A stretch of DNA of 64,000 bases from Fidelibacterota bacterium. GTDB lineage: Bacteria; Fidelibacterota; Marinisomatia; SCGC-AAA003-L08; JACNLC01. Both the position numbers and the translations under genes were made by a program. The stretch is from the NCBI GenBank assembly GCA_018657495.1, contig JABHXA010000001.1:248016-312015 (forward strand), read 5' to 3'. Each line of letters begins with the position of its first letter. Positions within the stretch are counted from its first letter, which is position 1. Below the pieces are notes generated by a model that worked only from the letters and a program-made list of their open reading frames with translations, was not told the DNA's origin and did no database searches. Below are positions 8,384 through 17,872 of the stretch, one piece after another.

Positions 8384-9688
8384 TTATTTTAAGAAAATTA
8401 CCTTGCTGGAGTAAGTCTGATTTTCAACAACCATATTCACAAGATAAATACCGGCACTGACATTTTGCGGATTCCAGAAAATCTGATGAGTTCCTGAAGG
8501 AAGAATCTTATTTGAAAGTTCTGAAATAAATCGACCCTTAAGATCAAAAATTTGACATGAAACATGTGACATATGCTGAAGATCAAATGTTATTATGGTG
8601 GCAGAATTAAACGGATTGGGATAGTTTGAAAGTCCAATCTTTAGCGGAATTTGCATATCATCATCAGAGTTTATAACATGATCAGGAAAATTCTCATACT
8701 CTTGAATACCATCTTTGGATAATACCGCCAGCATCCTGTGATCGATGGGATACCAATTCAATTGGCCTGCCAATCCATCTTGCGGTGGTGTACTCATCAC
8801 GGAATAATGATAATCAGGGGGATTGAGTTCAGGATTGACAAATGAACCATCAGAATAGAACAAATCAATGGTAGTTGATAATGTGGACCTGTATGCATAA
8901 ATATCAGATCCGTCGGAAAAAATAATATTCTTCTTCCCGTACTGATGTTCTTTTTCTAAAACTGACAGCGCCGCCAATAATCCTCTAAATATGTCGTCAT
9001 TCTCATCGCGAATATTCTTCATGATCCACAGGAATATCAACTCGGAATCAACAACATAATTCCAGCCCTCATCATCCTGCCAAAAACCATGACCAAATGT
9101 TTGCGGGGGATGGCTGTCGATCCATTCATAATCACTGCCATCATCCGTGATAAGGTTGAGTAAAACCGTTTTATCAACATTGCCATTATGGGCCAATGAA
9201 TAGGTTCTGCCCTGGAATGTCATTAAAAATGGATGGGGATTGGGTATATCCGTTGCCCCTGAGGACGCTTTTCTCACATGACCCAAACCAATAGTTGATT
9301 GACTATCCTCTGATAACATTTGAGAGACAAACTGATAAAATGACAGTGAATCCGTTTCAGCAGGTAATGGCGACCGAATCAATTGGTTGGATTCATAAAT
9401 AGCTGTATCTGAGTAATAGACCATGGCCCAGCCGTTATGATTATTGTAAGGCCATGAGTTTTCGCGGCATCCACCCTGAAGCTGAAACTCGGTGAGTTCC
9501 TCACGGATTGTGCTGTCCAAATTATTATCTGAATCAAACAGCGTATATCCCGGGAGTGAAATTGTCGCCCATAATCGACAGGCATCCAGGGGTGAAACCA
9601 ACAGGATGATAATGACAAATATCAATCCTGAGAATGATTTATACCTAATCGGATATTTTGGCTGTATGGTTTTTGTTATGGGCATCAC
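8384..9688 (-). CDS. Exported class II glutamine amidotransferase-like protein with T9SS sorting domain
   Basis: 434 residues. A hydrophobic signal (GLIFVIIILLVSPLDA) ends directly before Cys37 in ACRLWATI. The rest aligns by eye with YafJ/GATase-II proteins: HNGWAMVYY (84-92), IGLGHVRKASSG (133-144, Arg139), NPHPF (150-154), SLAHNGN (164-170) and DSELIFLWIMKNI. In the family the nucleophile is a Cys exposed at the mature N-terminus; here signal cleavage after Ala36 would do this. The C-terminus carries a T9SS sorting domain (SNYPNPFNSATI ... SAGIYLVNMV ... KVIFLK), so outer-membrane export is predicted. LDAC could alternatively be read as a poor lipobox. Starts GTG at 9688 or ATG at 9685. 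Confidence 0.88.
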   Translation of the reverse strand: MMPITKTIQPKYPIRYKSFSGLIFVIIILLVSPLDACRLWATISLPGYTLFDSDNNLDSTIREELTEFQLQGGCRENSWPYNNHNGWAMVYYSDTAIYESNQLIRSPLPAETDSLSFYQFVSQMLSEDSQSTIGLGHVRKASSGATDIPNPHPFLMTFQGRTYSLAHNGNVDKTVLLNLITDDGSDYEWIDSHPPQTFGHGFWQDDEGWNYVVDSELIFLWIMKNIRDENDDIFRGLLAALSVLEKEHQYGKKNIIFSDGSDIYAYRSTLSTTIDLFYSDGSFVNPELNPPDYHYSVMSTPPQDGLAGQLNWYPIDHRMLAVLSKDGIQEYENFPDHVINSDDDMQIPLKIGLSNYPNPFNSATIITFDLQHMSHVSCQIFDLKGRFISELSNKILPSGTHQIFWNPQNVSAGIYLVNMVVENQTYSSKVIFLK

Positions 9689-9751
9689 CGTTTTCTTTTT
9701 TGAAAATAATCAAGTATAATTTAAGACCTTTTTTTTAATAAATCGATTTTG

Positions 9752-10366
9752 TCATGAGGATTTCCTGACAAACGGAACAAAGCGTACGCCAATTCCAACC
9801 TCTTCTGAAATAGTCCCATCCATGGCTTTTTCAAATAGCGTCAAATATTGAACACCATGATTTTTACCAATAGGAATAAGCAGTTTACCACCAGATGATA
9901 ATTGTTCAATAAGCGTTAGCGGTGATTCTGGGGATGCCGCCGTTACAATAATTCGATCATAGGGAGCGCAATCAGGATATCCATCGTGGCCGTCTCCCAA
10001 TATAATAGAAATATTATCATATTTCATGGTTGTGAATCTTCTCTTTGCAGTTTCATATAATGCTGGGATGATCTCAATGCTGGTGACAATTCTGCCAATC
10101 TCTGCCAGGATAACGGTCTGAAATCCGGAGCCGGTACCAATTTCTAAAATCGAATGATTTGGCAGGATATCCAGAACTTGAGTCATGTGGGCAACAAGAC
10201 TGGGCTGACTGATTGTTTGTTTGAATCCAATCGGCAGTGGAGAATCAGCATAAACCCGTGACTTCATCTTATCCGGCACAAAATCAATGCGATCCACATT
10301 TTGAAATGCCTTCAAAACAAATGAATCAGATATTCCATGATGTTTGAGATGATAAGGATCGTTCAT
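9752..10366 (-). CDS. pcm: Protein-L-isoaspartate O-methyltransferase
   Basis: 204 residues, normal length. It transfers methyl from S-adenosylmethionine to L-isoaspartyl residues to start repair of aged proteins, in the cytosol. Family signatures are PLPIGFKQTISQPSLVAHM (43-61) and the SAM-binding motif ILEIGTGSGFQTVILAEIG (73-91), followed by IILGDGHDGYPDCAPYDRIIVTAA. The ATG lies one base after the mobA stop, so the two are coupled in one operon. The pairing with mobA has no obvious metabolic logic. Confidence 0.96.
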   Translation of the reverse strand: MNDPYHLKHHGISDSFVLKAFQNVDRIDFVPDKMKSRVYADSPLPIGFKQTISQPSLVAHMTQVLDILPNHSILEIGTGSGFQTVILAEIGRIVTSIEIIPALYETAKRRFTTMKYDNISIILGDGHDGYPDCAPYDRIIVTAASPESPLTLIEQLSSGGKLLIPIGKNHGVQYLTLFEKAMDGTISEEVGIGVRFVPFVRKSS

Positions 10367-10367
10367 T

Positions 10368-10922
10368 TTAAATCATAAACTTTTTTAGCAATAGATAATC
10401 AGTTGGCGTATTGACATTTAAAAGGTCTTTGCGGAATTTTTCGGCATTTACCATCTTTGGGGCGTTTCTTTTGACATGATAAAGCAATTTATACTTTTCA
10501 TGTTCAATGGCTTCGACAAAAATACTCTCCATTGATTTATGGTACCAGGCGCAGGTCGGAAAGCTCTTGCCATCCAATGTGGGAACAACCGAATTCACTT
10601 CATCATTAATATTGTCTTTCAGCGATGAAATAAGACCGGCAGATACCAGAGGCATATCAACACTAATGATAAAATTCCATGGAGTATTTGAGTGATTTAA
10701 TGCTGTGGCGAGTCCGTTTAGAGCACACTGGATTTCTTGATTATCTCTGGCAAATGGCAGATGCGGATGTGTTTGTTTTTTACCAATCAAGGTGACAGAA
10801 TCAAATTGTGTTTCTAGATTATTATAAAGAAATTCTGCAAAAGTTAATTCCCCCAGTTTCATGAGAGATTTGTCTTGACCCATGCGGCGGCTTTTACCAC
10901 CTGTTAGGATGTATGCATTCAA
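10368..10922 (-). CDS. mobA: Molybdenum cofactor guanylyltransferase
   Basis: 184 residues. MobA-type nucleotidyltransferase that joins GMP to molybdopterin to form the bis-MGD precursor. The N-terminal signature LTGGKSRRMGQDKSLMKLG (6-24) binds GTP, and IISVDMPLVS carries the metal-binding Asp. The rest is consistent with a minimal MobA of about 190 residues. Start is TTG with AGGG about eight bases upstream. No other cofactor or molybdoenzyme gene lies in the window. A related nucleotidyltransferase such as MocA remains possible. Confidence 0.85.
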   Translation of the reverse strand: MNAYILTGGKSRRMGQDKSLMKLGELTFAEFLYNNLETQFDSVTLIGKKQTHPHLPFARDNQEIQCALNGLATALNHSNTPWNFIISVDMPLVSAGLISSLKDNINDEVNSVVPTLDGKSFPTCAWYHKSMESIFVEAIEHEKYKLLYHVKRNAPKMVNAEKFRKDLLNVNTPTDYLLLKKFMI

Positions 10923-11100
10923 TAATTTGATCCCTTGTTTAATAGATGAATTGATAATTATGCTGTCAATTTAAGAAGACTTGAGAATATCATTTTTATC
11001 GAAAAATATATTAAAAATATCGAAGGGTTTCGACTTGCCTTCAAAAATTTCTTAATATTAATGTCGTGAGAGTCCACTTATATCATTAATAAACAAAGGA

Positions 11101-12054
11101 ATGATCAAATCAATGAAGAACCTAAAAAATCCTTTTCTTATTGGATATGTAGTTATTTACATGATATCTCTTGCTATTTTGAACTCCAGCGAGAATTTTT
11201 CTATTGGTAATTCTGTGACCATATTGGTTATCGTTGGATTTGGATTTTCGGGCCTTGCCTTTATTTTAACCCGGTTTTCAAAACCTATGAAGATTACCGT
11301 CTCCGGATCATCAAAGGAAATGTTTTTTCTAGTATTTAGTGTGATTGTGATTGTCGTTTTTCTAACTTGGGGCAGTCGAGCTTTGAGTAATTTATTTCTT
11401 AGTTCTTTTGACAAGACATCCTTTGTGACACATTTTGGCCATTTGATTCAAAAGCTTTTCTTTTTTGTTGCCATTCCTCTATTTGTTATGCTCAAGTACT
11501 TTGGATATTCACTTAAGGACTTTGGTATTCAATTTAAAAATACAGGGTCAAATTGGAAGAGCCACCTTCCCGTCATGGTGGGATTGGTTTTGTTCTTTAT
11601 TCTTTTTAATTATTTTGTTGGCAGGGGTGCTGAACCCATTAGGGAGGGTCATTTTTCGGCCATGCAATTGATCATTGGCATGCCTTTAAGTTTCATCTGG
11701 TTATTACTGGAGGTGGGTTTAGTGGAAGAATTCTTTTTTAGGGCATATCTCCAAACCCGACTTGCTGTTTTTTTTAAATCTAAATTATCAGGTATTATCA
11801 CTGCCTGTTTAATTTTTGGTTTGGCTCACGCCCCCGGATTGTACCTGCGCGGTGCCGGATCCATTACAGCGCTTGGTGATTCCCCCACATTTATTTTTGC
11901 CGTTGCCTATTCAATTGTTACCTTGTCGGTTGCTGGCTTTTTTCTGGGTATCATCTGGATTCGTACCAGAAATCTTCCCCTGCTCATGGTGATTCATGCC
12001 GCTGGCGACCTAATGCCCGGTTATCCTGAATTGATGCAGGTGTTTAATATTTAA
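11101..12054 (+). CDS. CPBP-family intramembrane glutamic protease
   Basis: 317 residues, about eight membrane segments. The CPBP (CAAX-protease/bacteriocin-processing) motifs are present: VEEFFFRAYLQTR with the Glu pair near 209-210 and Arg214, FGLAHAP with His243, and VIHAAGD with His near 299. The family cleaves peptides within the membrane; roles include prenyl-protein processing and self-immunity, and substrate is not predictable here. Two in-frame ATGs exist: 11101, with AAAGGA immediately before it, and 11113 (MKNLKNPF), which has better spacing to the same site. It stands alone, convergent with the giant lipase-like gene. Confidence 0.92.
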   Translation: MIKSMKNLKNPFLIGYVVIYMISLAILNSSENFSIGNSVTILVIVGFGFSGLAFILTRFSKPMKITVSGSSKEMFFLVFSVIVIVVFLTWGSRALSNLFLSSFDKTSFVTHFGHLIQKLFFFVAIPLFVMLKYFGYSLKDFGIQFKNTGSNWKSHLPVMVGLVLFFILFNYFVGRGAEPIREGHFSAMQLIIGMPLSFIWLLLEVGLVEEFFFRAYLQTRLAVFFKSKLSGIITACLIFGLAHAPGLYLRGAGSITALGDSPTFIFAVAYSIVTLSVAGFFLGIIWIRTRNLPLLMVIHAAGDLMPGYPELMQVFNI

Positions 12055-12070
12055 TTATACAAATTAAAAA

Positions 12071-12095
12071 GAGGCTGCCCGGAATGGACAGCCTC
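12071..12095 (-). terminator. Rho-independent terminator for the giant lipase-like gene
   Basis: GAGGCTG and CAGCCTC form a 7-bp stem, extended inwards by CC/GG with one mismatch, around a short loop. On the minus strand the hairpin is followed by TTTTTAATTT, making it an intrinsic terminator for the gene ending at 12126. It may also stop transcripts from the convergent protease gene, though it lacks a T-run on the plus strand. Confidence 0.75.
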
Positions 12096-12125
12096 ATCTA
12101 AGGAGAAGACATCAAAAACGGCTGA

Positions 12126-15100
12126 TTATTTAATCAACATGAGTTTCTGAATGTCTGTTTTTTTACCCGAAATCATTTTTATCATGTATATACCTGATGC
12201 CATATCACTTGCATCCCATTTAACATAATGAGTGCCCGCATTTAAATCATTATCAATGAGGACCTCAACCTCTCGTCCCAACATGTCAAAGACAATTAAC
12301 CGAACAGAATTTTCCTTCGGAATATCAAAACCAATATTCACAATTGGATTAAAAGGATTGGGATAGGCAGGATATAGTTGAAATTCATCTGCAGATAGAT
12401 TGGGTTCCCCGATAATGATTCTCATTCCATTGGGGCCCGAAATGATTTCCTCGGTTATTGTCATATCCGCCGAATTATTTGTTGAGCGCTCTAAGCCATC
12501 AAACTCCAGCTGTAGAATATCATGTTCTCCAATCGGAATTTGAAACATGTCATTTGGGTATAATACCAATTTAATTATGCCAGTTGTTTCATTATTATAC
12601 TCAAGAATAAGCCCTGAGGCATCTTCCAGCAGTTCAACTCCAGTAAACTCATGTTCCTGGTGATTATACTCAACATCCAGCTGAACGCCTCTGACGGGAA
12701 CATCGGCATTCAAGGTAATAATATTGACCATATCATCTGAACGTGCCAAATCATGTGATTGATTTGACCGCAGATGGCCATAACCCAGAGCACTGGCTTT
12801 ACTTCTTTCCAATTGGCCACAGTTAAAGTTTAGAATACAGTCCACAATTAGTATTACATCCATAATATTCACTTGTGAGTCATCGTTGACATCACCATTA
12901 TATAGTTGATTATCTGATAATTCTATCTCATCCATCGTGTAGGAGATAATAGTACTTACATCCAAAATATCTACTGTGATATCAGTATTTACATCGCCAG
13001 GTAGTTGATGAAAATAATAAGCACCGATGTCTTTGATTGTACCGTCTGGATCATATTGACCCGTCACAATATCTCTGCAGGGACTCTCATATGTTAGATT
13101 ATAATCTGTTGCCGAAACAAAGAGCGGATCATCTGTGATACTATCATATATAATTGCCCCTATTGGTAATAATGAATTGAAATAATCGCAGTCATTGAAT
13201 ATTATGTCAGATGATAAACTACGGTCCATGCCATTGACATCGCTTGACATTAGAATTGAATAGCGGTAAAGTAAATCATGATAAGTGTCTTCTTCCGATA
13301 ATAGGGTCATTGGGCTATTAACTATTGTACAACTTTCAAAGCGTGTTGCATGCTGAATGTCATGATCACTGGTCCATTGCGCATTGGCAGTAATATGAAT
13401 GTTTTCAAAAACACAATTCTCAAAAATTGAATGCTTTACAAATTCATTGTTGTATTTCAAATCCATCTCAACAATGTTGCTATCCGGATAATTATTTTTA
13501 AAAATTATATTTGATAGATATATTTCACCTGATGGTTCTTTTCTAATAGACGAACTTACGCCAAATAATAATAATGATTTTTCTCCTGAGTCAGTTGAAT
13601 TATTTTGAAGTTCACCGTTAACAATTAAATTGAAATTATCTGCAAATGAGATATTGAAATTCTTAGGAAACATTAGAACTTCATCTCTATCTAGAGTGAA
13701 ATCTCCAGACACATTGTTTATTTGTGTGTATATCGGATTAATGTGTGCATTCTCCTCTATAAATACAACTGTTGTTTCTAAATCAGAAGAGGGAACATTG
13801 GTACCATTACCAAAATCAACACCAGTGCCCGACCATTCTACAAATTGATAAATCTCATTTTCTGTGGCAATTAACTCTGGAGATTTTAGTAGATAGTGCA
13901 GTCCTTGATCTGGATATTGTTCCATGAAAACCCTGTGCTCACCTGTAATAGCAATCTCACTAAAATTTCGAAACTCATGTGGATGATTCCAAAGCAAAAT
14001 ATCATCTTCTGGGTTTTCCAAATACCAGGGATCATAAAACTTGATTGACTCTGTGTTTCCATTAATGTTTATTATAGTCACATCTTTAAAATTTGCGATT
14101 TCGTCTGATTGAATTCCAATTGTGTATATCCGATCATGAAATAATTCAAAATCCATCAAATTATTATTCCATTGATAATGCTGTTGTAATCCATCATTTA
14201 AAAATTGACTGGTTGTTCTTACAATTACATCTGTAAATGATGGTATTACCCTGTATTCACCAGAAGGAATTGGGTTTTCAATCCAGTCAAACAATCCGTC
14301 CACTGAAAGAAATCCTCCTAAATTTTCCCCATTTTCCAGACTAATATTTTTAAAAAGCGTTTCTTGTTCAATATGCCTGGAGAATGTTTCCAGTAAGAAT
14401 ATTAATGTGTTATTCGAAATTATATCATGAGCATATGATCCATCTGGCTGGAGAAATATTTCATCAAATGGAGTATAATCCCAACTGATAATATCAGCAC
14501 CATTAGAAGAAGCCAAATCATTAACTACTCCTCTTAAGTCTAATGCCGACTCAGACCAGATAAAAGAGGGGGGACCACTAAAGTTTAGCTCATATTCAAT
14601 TCTAAGATAGTTCATAAATGGAACGGGGATGGCAATCTGATCATTTACACTTTCTTCGGGCCAGGAGGTTAAATATGAACCTGGGTATACATCCCTTTCG
14701 TCAACTTCCACAGTTAGTACAGGATATCCCTCTATAATTAATGACATCAACGAAGACCCGGCTACTGCATCTGGATAAGATGAATAAATATTCTGGCTTT
14801 CCACATTGCCCTGGCCATTTGATATGGCAATATTCTCTGTTTCAGAGGGATATCCTGTCGAATTCAATTCATTCAAATATGTAAAAAATTCGTTATACAT
14901 TGGCCCTCCCTCCCACTCAGAATTATCTTCTCCGGGTACAGGGGGGTCAAAAGTATTATAGATTAATAGTTGTTTCGCGGCATCGGATTGCATAACCAAG
15001 GCTAAATTCTCAATTTCGGAATGGCCTCCATCGTAATTTGCAATAAGATTTTGAAGTTGAGAATTAACATAGGCCCCTCTTTGGGGTGAATCATATGAAA

Positions 15101-16016
15101 TAAATAGTCCACATCCGTGATCCAGAGAATTCTCTTCAGCCCATGCCAAAGCAAATCTGGACAATATCCCCCCCATACTTATACCCAAAATAGAGGTCTC
15201 GAAAGATAGGTTCAAGTTATTAATCATGTCAAGCGCACCCATAAGAACCATGGCATTTTCTTGGAGATTTTTTCCCCCAATTGCGAAATTTAATATGAAG
15301 ATATCATAACCCATTGGTTTTAGGTGATTCGTAATAAATGGTTCTGTTCTTCCATATAATTGTGATGGCCACATTGTGTTTTCCACATCAAATCCTTCGA
15401 CTATAATTAATGGTCTGTCTAAAACACCATCTGCACTTACATAGCCCACCATTAAATCATCGTTAGATGAATTATAGAAAAGTTCTGGTAATGGAAATAT
15501 TTTTACAGGAAAGTATATATCATAGACGTCTTCCATCGTGCTGCCAAGTGAGGTATAATACTCAACATTTATTTTATAATGGATTTGGTATTCTGAGAAT
15601 TCGCCAGGTAAAACATTTGGATAGTCGAAGGATATTTGGTGAGAAGCCTGACTACCGGTATAATCCAATTCATAGCTTCCATTATTATCCATGTCAACTC
15701 TTACTCTCGTTTCATGACTAATCAAAATCCAGTTTGGTGCAATGGCATCTGGAATAAACTCATTGTAACTTAAGGTTACCTTGAACTGATGATAATAACC
15801 ACCCTCTGAATTCAATCCATCCATGCCAATATTCTTCCGAGATGGATTTGTAATAACATCAGAAGTAGCAGAGAAATTTTCAGGCTGTAAATCCCATTGC
15901 CCAAACTGGATGCCAGGGGCGATAATTACCAATAAAAATATCAACCTTATAAACATATTATTTATAGCTGATAATAATTGTGCGTGTTTTATTTGAGGAG
16001 TGCTGTTTTCTTTCAT
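12126..16016 (-). CDS. Giant secreted lipase-like protein with dockerin-like repeat and T9SS sorting domain
   Basis: About 1,296 residues from the ATG at 16014-16016, chosen for AGGA seven bases upstream; an ATG frame extends to 16079, and an ATG at 15956 would place the signal MFIRLIFLLVIIAPGIQFG at the very start. An alpha/beta-hydrolase-like part near 200-450 has LIIVEGFDVENTMWPSQL and the nucleophile elbow LGISMGGILSRFAL (Ser about 280), as in PGAP1-like and lipase proteins. The middle (NIIFKNNYPDSNIVEM...) suggests beta-helix repeats. Dockerin-like GDVNTDITVDILDVS and GDVNDDSQVNIMDVI follow, then a beta domain and a T9SS C-terminal domain (YPAYPNPFNPIVNIGF ... GIYMIKM). Probably a surface esterase; catalytic Asp and His were not identified. 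Confidence 0.88.
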   Translation of the reverse strand: MKENSTPQIKHAQLLSAINNMFIRLIFLLVIIAPGIQFGQWDLQPENFSATSDVITNPSRKNIGMDGLNSEGGYYHQFKVTLSYNEFIPDAIAPNWILISHETRVRVDMDNNGSYELDYTGSQASHQISFDYPNVLPGEFSEYQIHYKINVEYYTSLGSTMEDVYDIYFPVKIFPLPELFYNSSNDDLMVGYVSADGVLDRPLIIVEGFDVENTMWPSQLYGRTEPFITNHLKPMGYDIFILNFAIGGKNLQENAMVLMGALDMINNLNLSFETSILGISMGGILSRFALAWAEENSLDHGCGLFISYDSPQRGAYVNSQLQNLIANYDGGHSEIENLALVMQSDAAKQLLIYNTFDPPVPGEDNSEWEGGPMYNEFFTYLNELNSTGYPSETENIAISNGQGNVESQNIYSSYPDAVAGSSLMSLIIEGYPVLTVEVDERDVYPGSYLTSWPEESVNDQIAIPVPFMNYLRIEYELNFSGPPSFIWSESALDLRGVVNDLASSNGADIISWDYTPFDEIFLQPDGSYAHDIISNNTLIFLLETFSRHIEQETLFKNISLENGENLGGFLSVDGLFDWIENPIPSGEYRVIPSFTDVIVRTTSQFLNDGLQQHYQWNNNLMDFELFHDRIYTIGIQSDEIANFKDVTIININGNTESIKFYDPWYLENPEDDILLWNHPHEFRNFSEIAITGEHRVFMEQYPDQGLHYLLKSPELIATENEIYQFVEWSGTGVDFGNGTNVPSSDLETTVVFIEENAHINPIYTQINNVSGDFTLDRDEVLMFPKNFNISFADNFNLIVNGELQNNSTDSGEKSLLLFGVSSSIRKEPSGEIYLSNIIFKNNYPDSNIVEMDLKYNNEFVKHSIFENCVFENIHITANAQWTSDHDIQHATRFESCTIVNSPMTLLSEEDTYHDLLYRYSILMSSDVNGMDRSLSSDIIFNDCDYFNSLLPIGAIIYDSITDDPLFVSATDYNLTYESPCRDIVTGQYDPDGTIKDIGAYYFHQLPGDVNTDITVDILDVSTIISYTMDEIELSDNQLYNGDVNDDSQVNIMDVILIVDCILNFNCGQLERSKASALGYGHLRSNQSHDLARSDDMVNIITLNADVPVRGVQLDVEYNHQEHEFTGVELLEDASGLILEYNNETTGIIKLVLYPNDMFQIPIGEHDILQLEFDGLERSTNNSADMTITEEIISGPNGMRIIIGEPNLSADEFQLYPAYPNPFNPIVNIGFDIPKENSVRLIVFDMLGREVEVLIDNDLNAGTHYVKWDASDMASGIYMIKMISGKKTDIQKLMLIK

Positions 16017-16175
16017 GATGTTCCTATCAATTGATGTTATTGAAGGATTCATTGACAGATAAATTCTAATAAATATCAAAATTATACGTCATTAGGTTTT
16101 ATTTCGATATCTTTATGCAAATCCTTCACTACCAACATAAAGATATAATTATTTATATATAAAATATTTTATTAC

Positions 16176-17309
16176 TTATCTGTATCCTCTTACAATTATA
16201 CTATTTTCATAATCATGTGTCACTCCGACTATAATTACAATATTTTCAGAAACATCCATTCCAAGGTGTACCTGGCTACCACCAATTTGATCAAATTTAT
16301 ATAAAGATGTCCCGTTGTAATGATACGTTTCTCCACTGGAACCGGAATAAAATAAATCATTGTGGTTTGATCCATTGAATGTAAACATTAATAATTCTTG
16401 TCGTTGTGTCAAAACGGTACAATCATTAGAGTCTTCAGAATTACATCTAAATATTCCATGGTTTGTTAGAATCCACAAATATTCCTCAATATCAGTATAT
16501 ATGCCATATATCCATCCTGAGAGAATGTGATAATTAAGGAAGAGGTCAGAATATATATAATCAGAATAAATCGTCAACTCTGTTCCATTATATTTATAAA
16601 TAATCATTTGATCTGTAGATTCATCAATACCCATAAGCCATATATTTGATTCGTTTATACCTGTAATTGATTTTATACTGATATTTGGATTGCACTGAAT
16701 TTGAGTGAACATATTTCCATCATAATGAAGTATGAAACCACCATTTCCAGCAAAATATATATTACTGTGGTCGATTCCGTGAATATATCTGACTTTGTTA
16801 TATATTCCATCTTGCCAATAGCATTCCCACATCTTATGAAATTCATTTCCATCATATCTATAAATATTACAGCCGTCAGAAAACCATATCTCGTCAGTTT
16901 CAAATGCGAACACATTTTCAAATGGTGCTGGTCTTTCAATTTGAATAACCGTCCAATTCTCCCCATCCCAATGGGCGGTGTTTCCATGGGTTTGCCCAAG
17001 TTCAATTTCTCCTACCACCCAAATATCATTTTCGTTGATAATGGCTGCATCAAACAGATCATATCCTGGCAAGGTATCTGTTATCCAAAATACATCGTGA
17101 CTTGTGGTATCCAAGCAGCATTCGTTTAAAAGCTCACTGCAGTTATGGTATCGGTCCTCGCAAATTACTTCGCAGCATTGTGTGGAGTCTGATTCACAGA
17201 TATTAAATCCAATATCACAATCTGCTGGCAAGATGTTCTCCATTGTCGTGGAATCCTTACAGGCGATTATGAACATTGGCAATACTGCGATGGAGATGAT
17301 GTTTTTCAT
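16176..17309 (-). CDS. Cys-rich lipoprotein with beta-propeller-like body
   Basis: Start placed at the ATG at 17307-17309, where MKNIISIAVLPMFIIAC gives a lipoprotein signal with lipobox IIAC; the frame is open to 17402, but the extra 31 residues would block the signal. Product about 377 residues. Just after the anchor sit eight cysteines in about 40 residues (including two CC pairs), probably a disulfide-bonded knot. The rest has repeating units of about 45 residues with NxxIWxxG/F and HWDG/RYDG/HYDG/KYNG motifs (HWDGENWTVIQI, YRYDGNEFHKMW, LHYDGNMFTQIQ), typical of a beta-propeller. Function unknown. The long AT-rich stretch downstream separates it from the lipase-like gene. Confidence 0.72.
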   Translation of the reverse strand: MKNIISIAVLPMFIIACKDSTTMENILPADCDIGFNICESDSTQCCEVICEDRYHNCSELLNECCLDTTSHDVFWITDTLPGYDLFDAAIINENDIWVVGEIELGQTHGNTAHWDGENWTVIQIERPAPFENVFAFETDEIWFSDGCNIYRYDGNEFHKMWECYWQDGIYNKVRYIHGIDHSNIYFAGNGGFILHYDGNMFTQIQCNPNISIKSITGINESNIWLMGIDESTDQMIIYKYNGTELTIYSDYIYSDLFLNYHILSGWIYGIYTDIEEYLWILTNHGIFRCNSEDSNDCTVLTQRQELLMFTFNGSNHNDLFYSGSSGETYHYNGTSLYKFDQIGGSQVHLGMDVSENIVIIVGVTHDYENSIIVRGYR

Positions 17310-17439
17310 TGCATTATTCAATTCATTTTCATCCTTTTGAAATTTGGTGGTGTGTTTATTTTTTGGGGTATATGAATGGGAAATAATTTCCAATGGAGGC
17401 ATTTTGTCTCATCCATCACCCATAAGGAAGTCAAGTTTT

Positions 17440-17484
17440 ACCTGCCCCTGTGCAAATCCTTCAATTACAATCACAGGGGCAGGT
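17440..17484. repeat. 13-bp perfect inverted repeat (hairpin A)
   Basis: ACCTGCCCCTGTG at 17440-17452 pairs perfectly with CACAGGGGCAGGT at 17472-17484 around a 19-base loop. It is much more GC-rich than its surroundings. No T-run follows on either side, so it is not a standard terminator. A degenerate second copy lies about 180 bases on. Confidence 0.75.
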
Positions 17485-17618
17485 CCTTCAACTAATAATC
17501 ATTAATTCTATCGGAGAATTAACAATAACCATGTTTGACTATTAACCCTAATCATATATTTCAAAGTTATTCATTCACCATTGAAATATACCTTTCCCGC
17601 AAAGGGTGCCTGTTCACT

Positions 17619-17655
17619 GGACCTGCCCAAATCCATTTCATATCGCAACAGGTCC
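17619..17655. repeat. Second, shorter copy of the hairpin (hairpin B)
   Basis: GGACCTG at 17619-17625 pairs with CAGGTCC at 17649-17655. Aligned with hairpin A it shares ACCTGCCC, AAATCC and AGGTCC, and lacks the six-base segment that extends each arm of A. The symmetrical loss from both arms suggests a small hairpin family that changes while keeping pairing. Confidence 0.55.
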
Positions 17656-17872
17656 AACCCTCAGTTTTGATTACCTGAATATTGTTATTTATAAATAAGT
17701 ACTCTCTGCGGTGTCTGAATATAACGACAAAATATAAACACGAGGCAAGTTAAAATAATAATATGGCAATATATATTAATTATTGATAATTATTTTTATT
17801 GCCTGCAGCTTGATATTATGCTTCAAAACTTATATTGTTGAACCTATATTAAATATCTCTCTACAAAAATCA

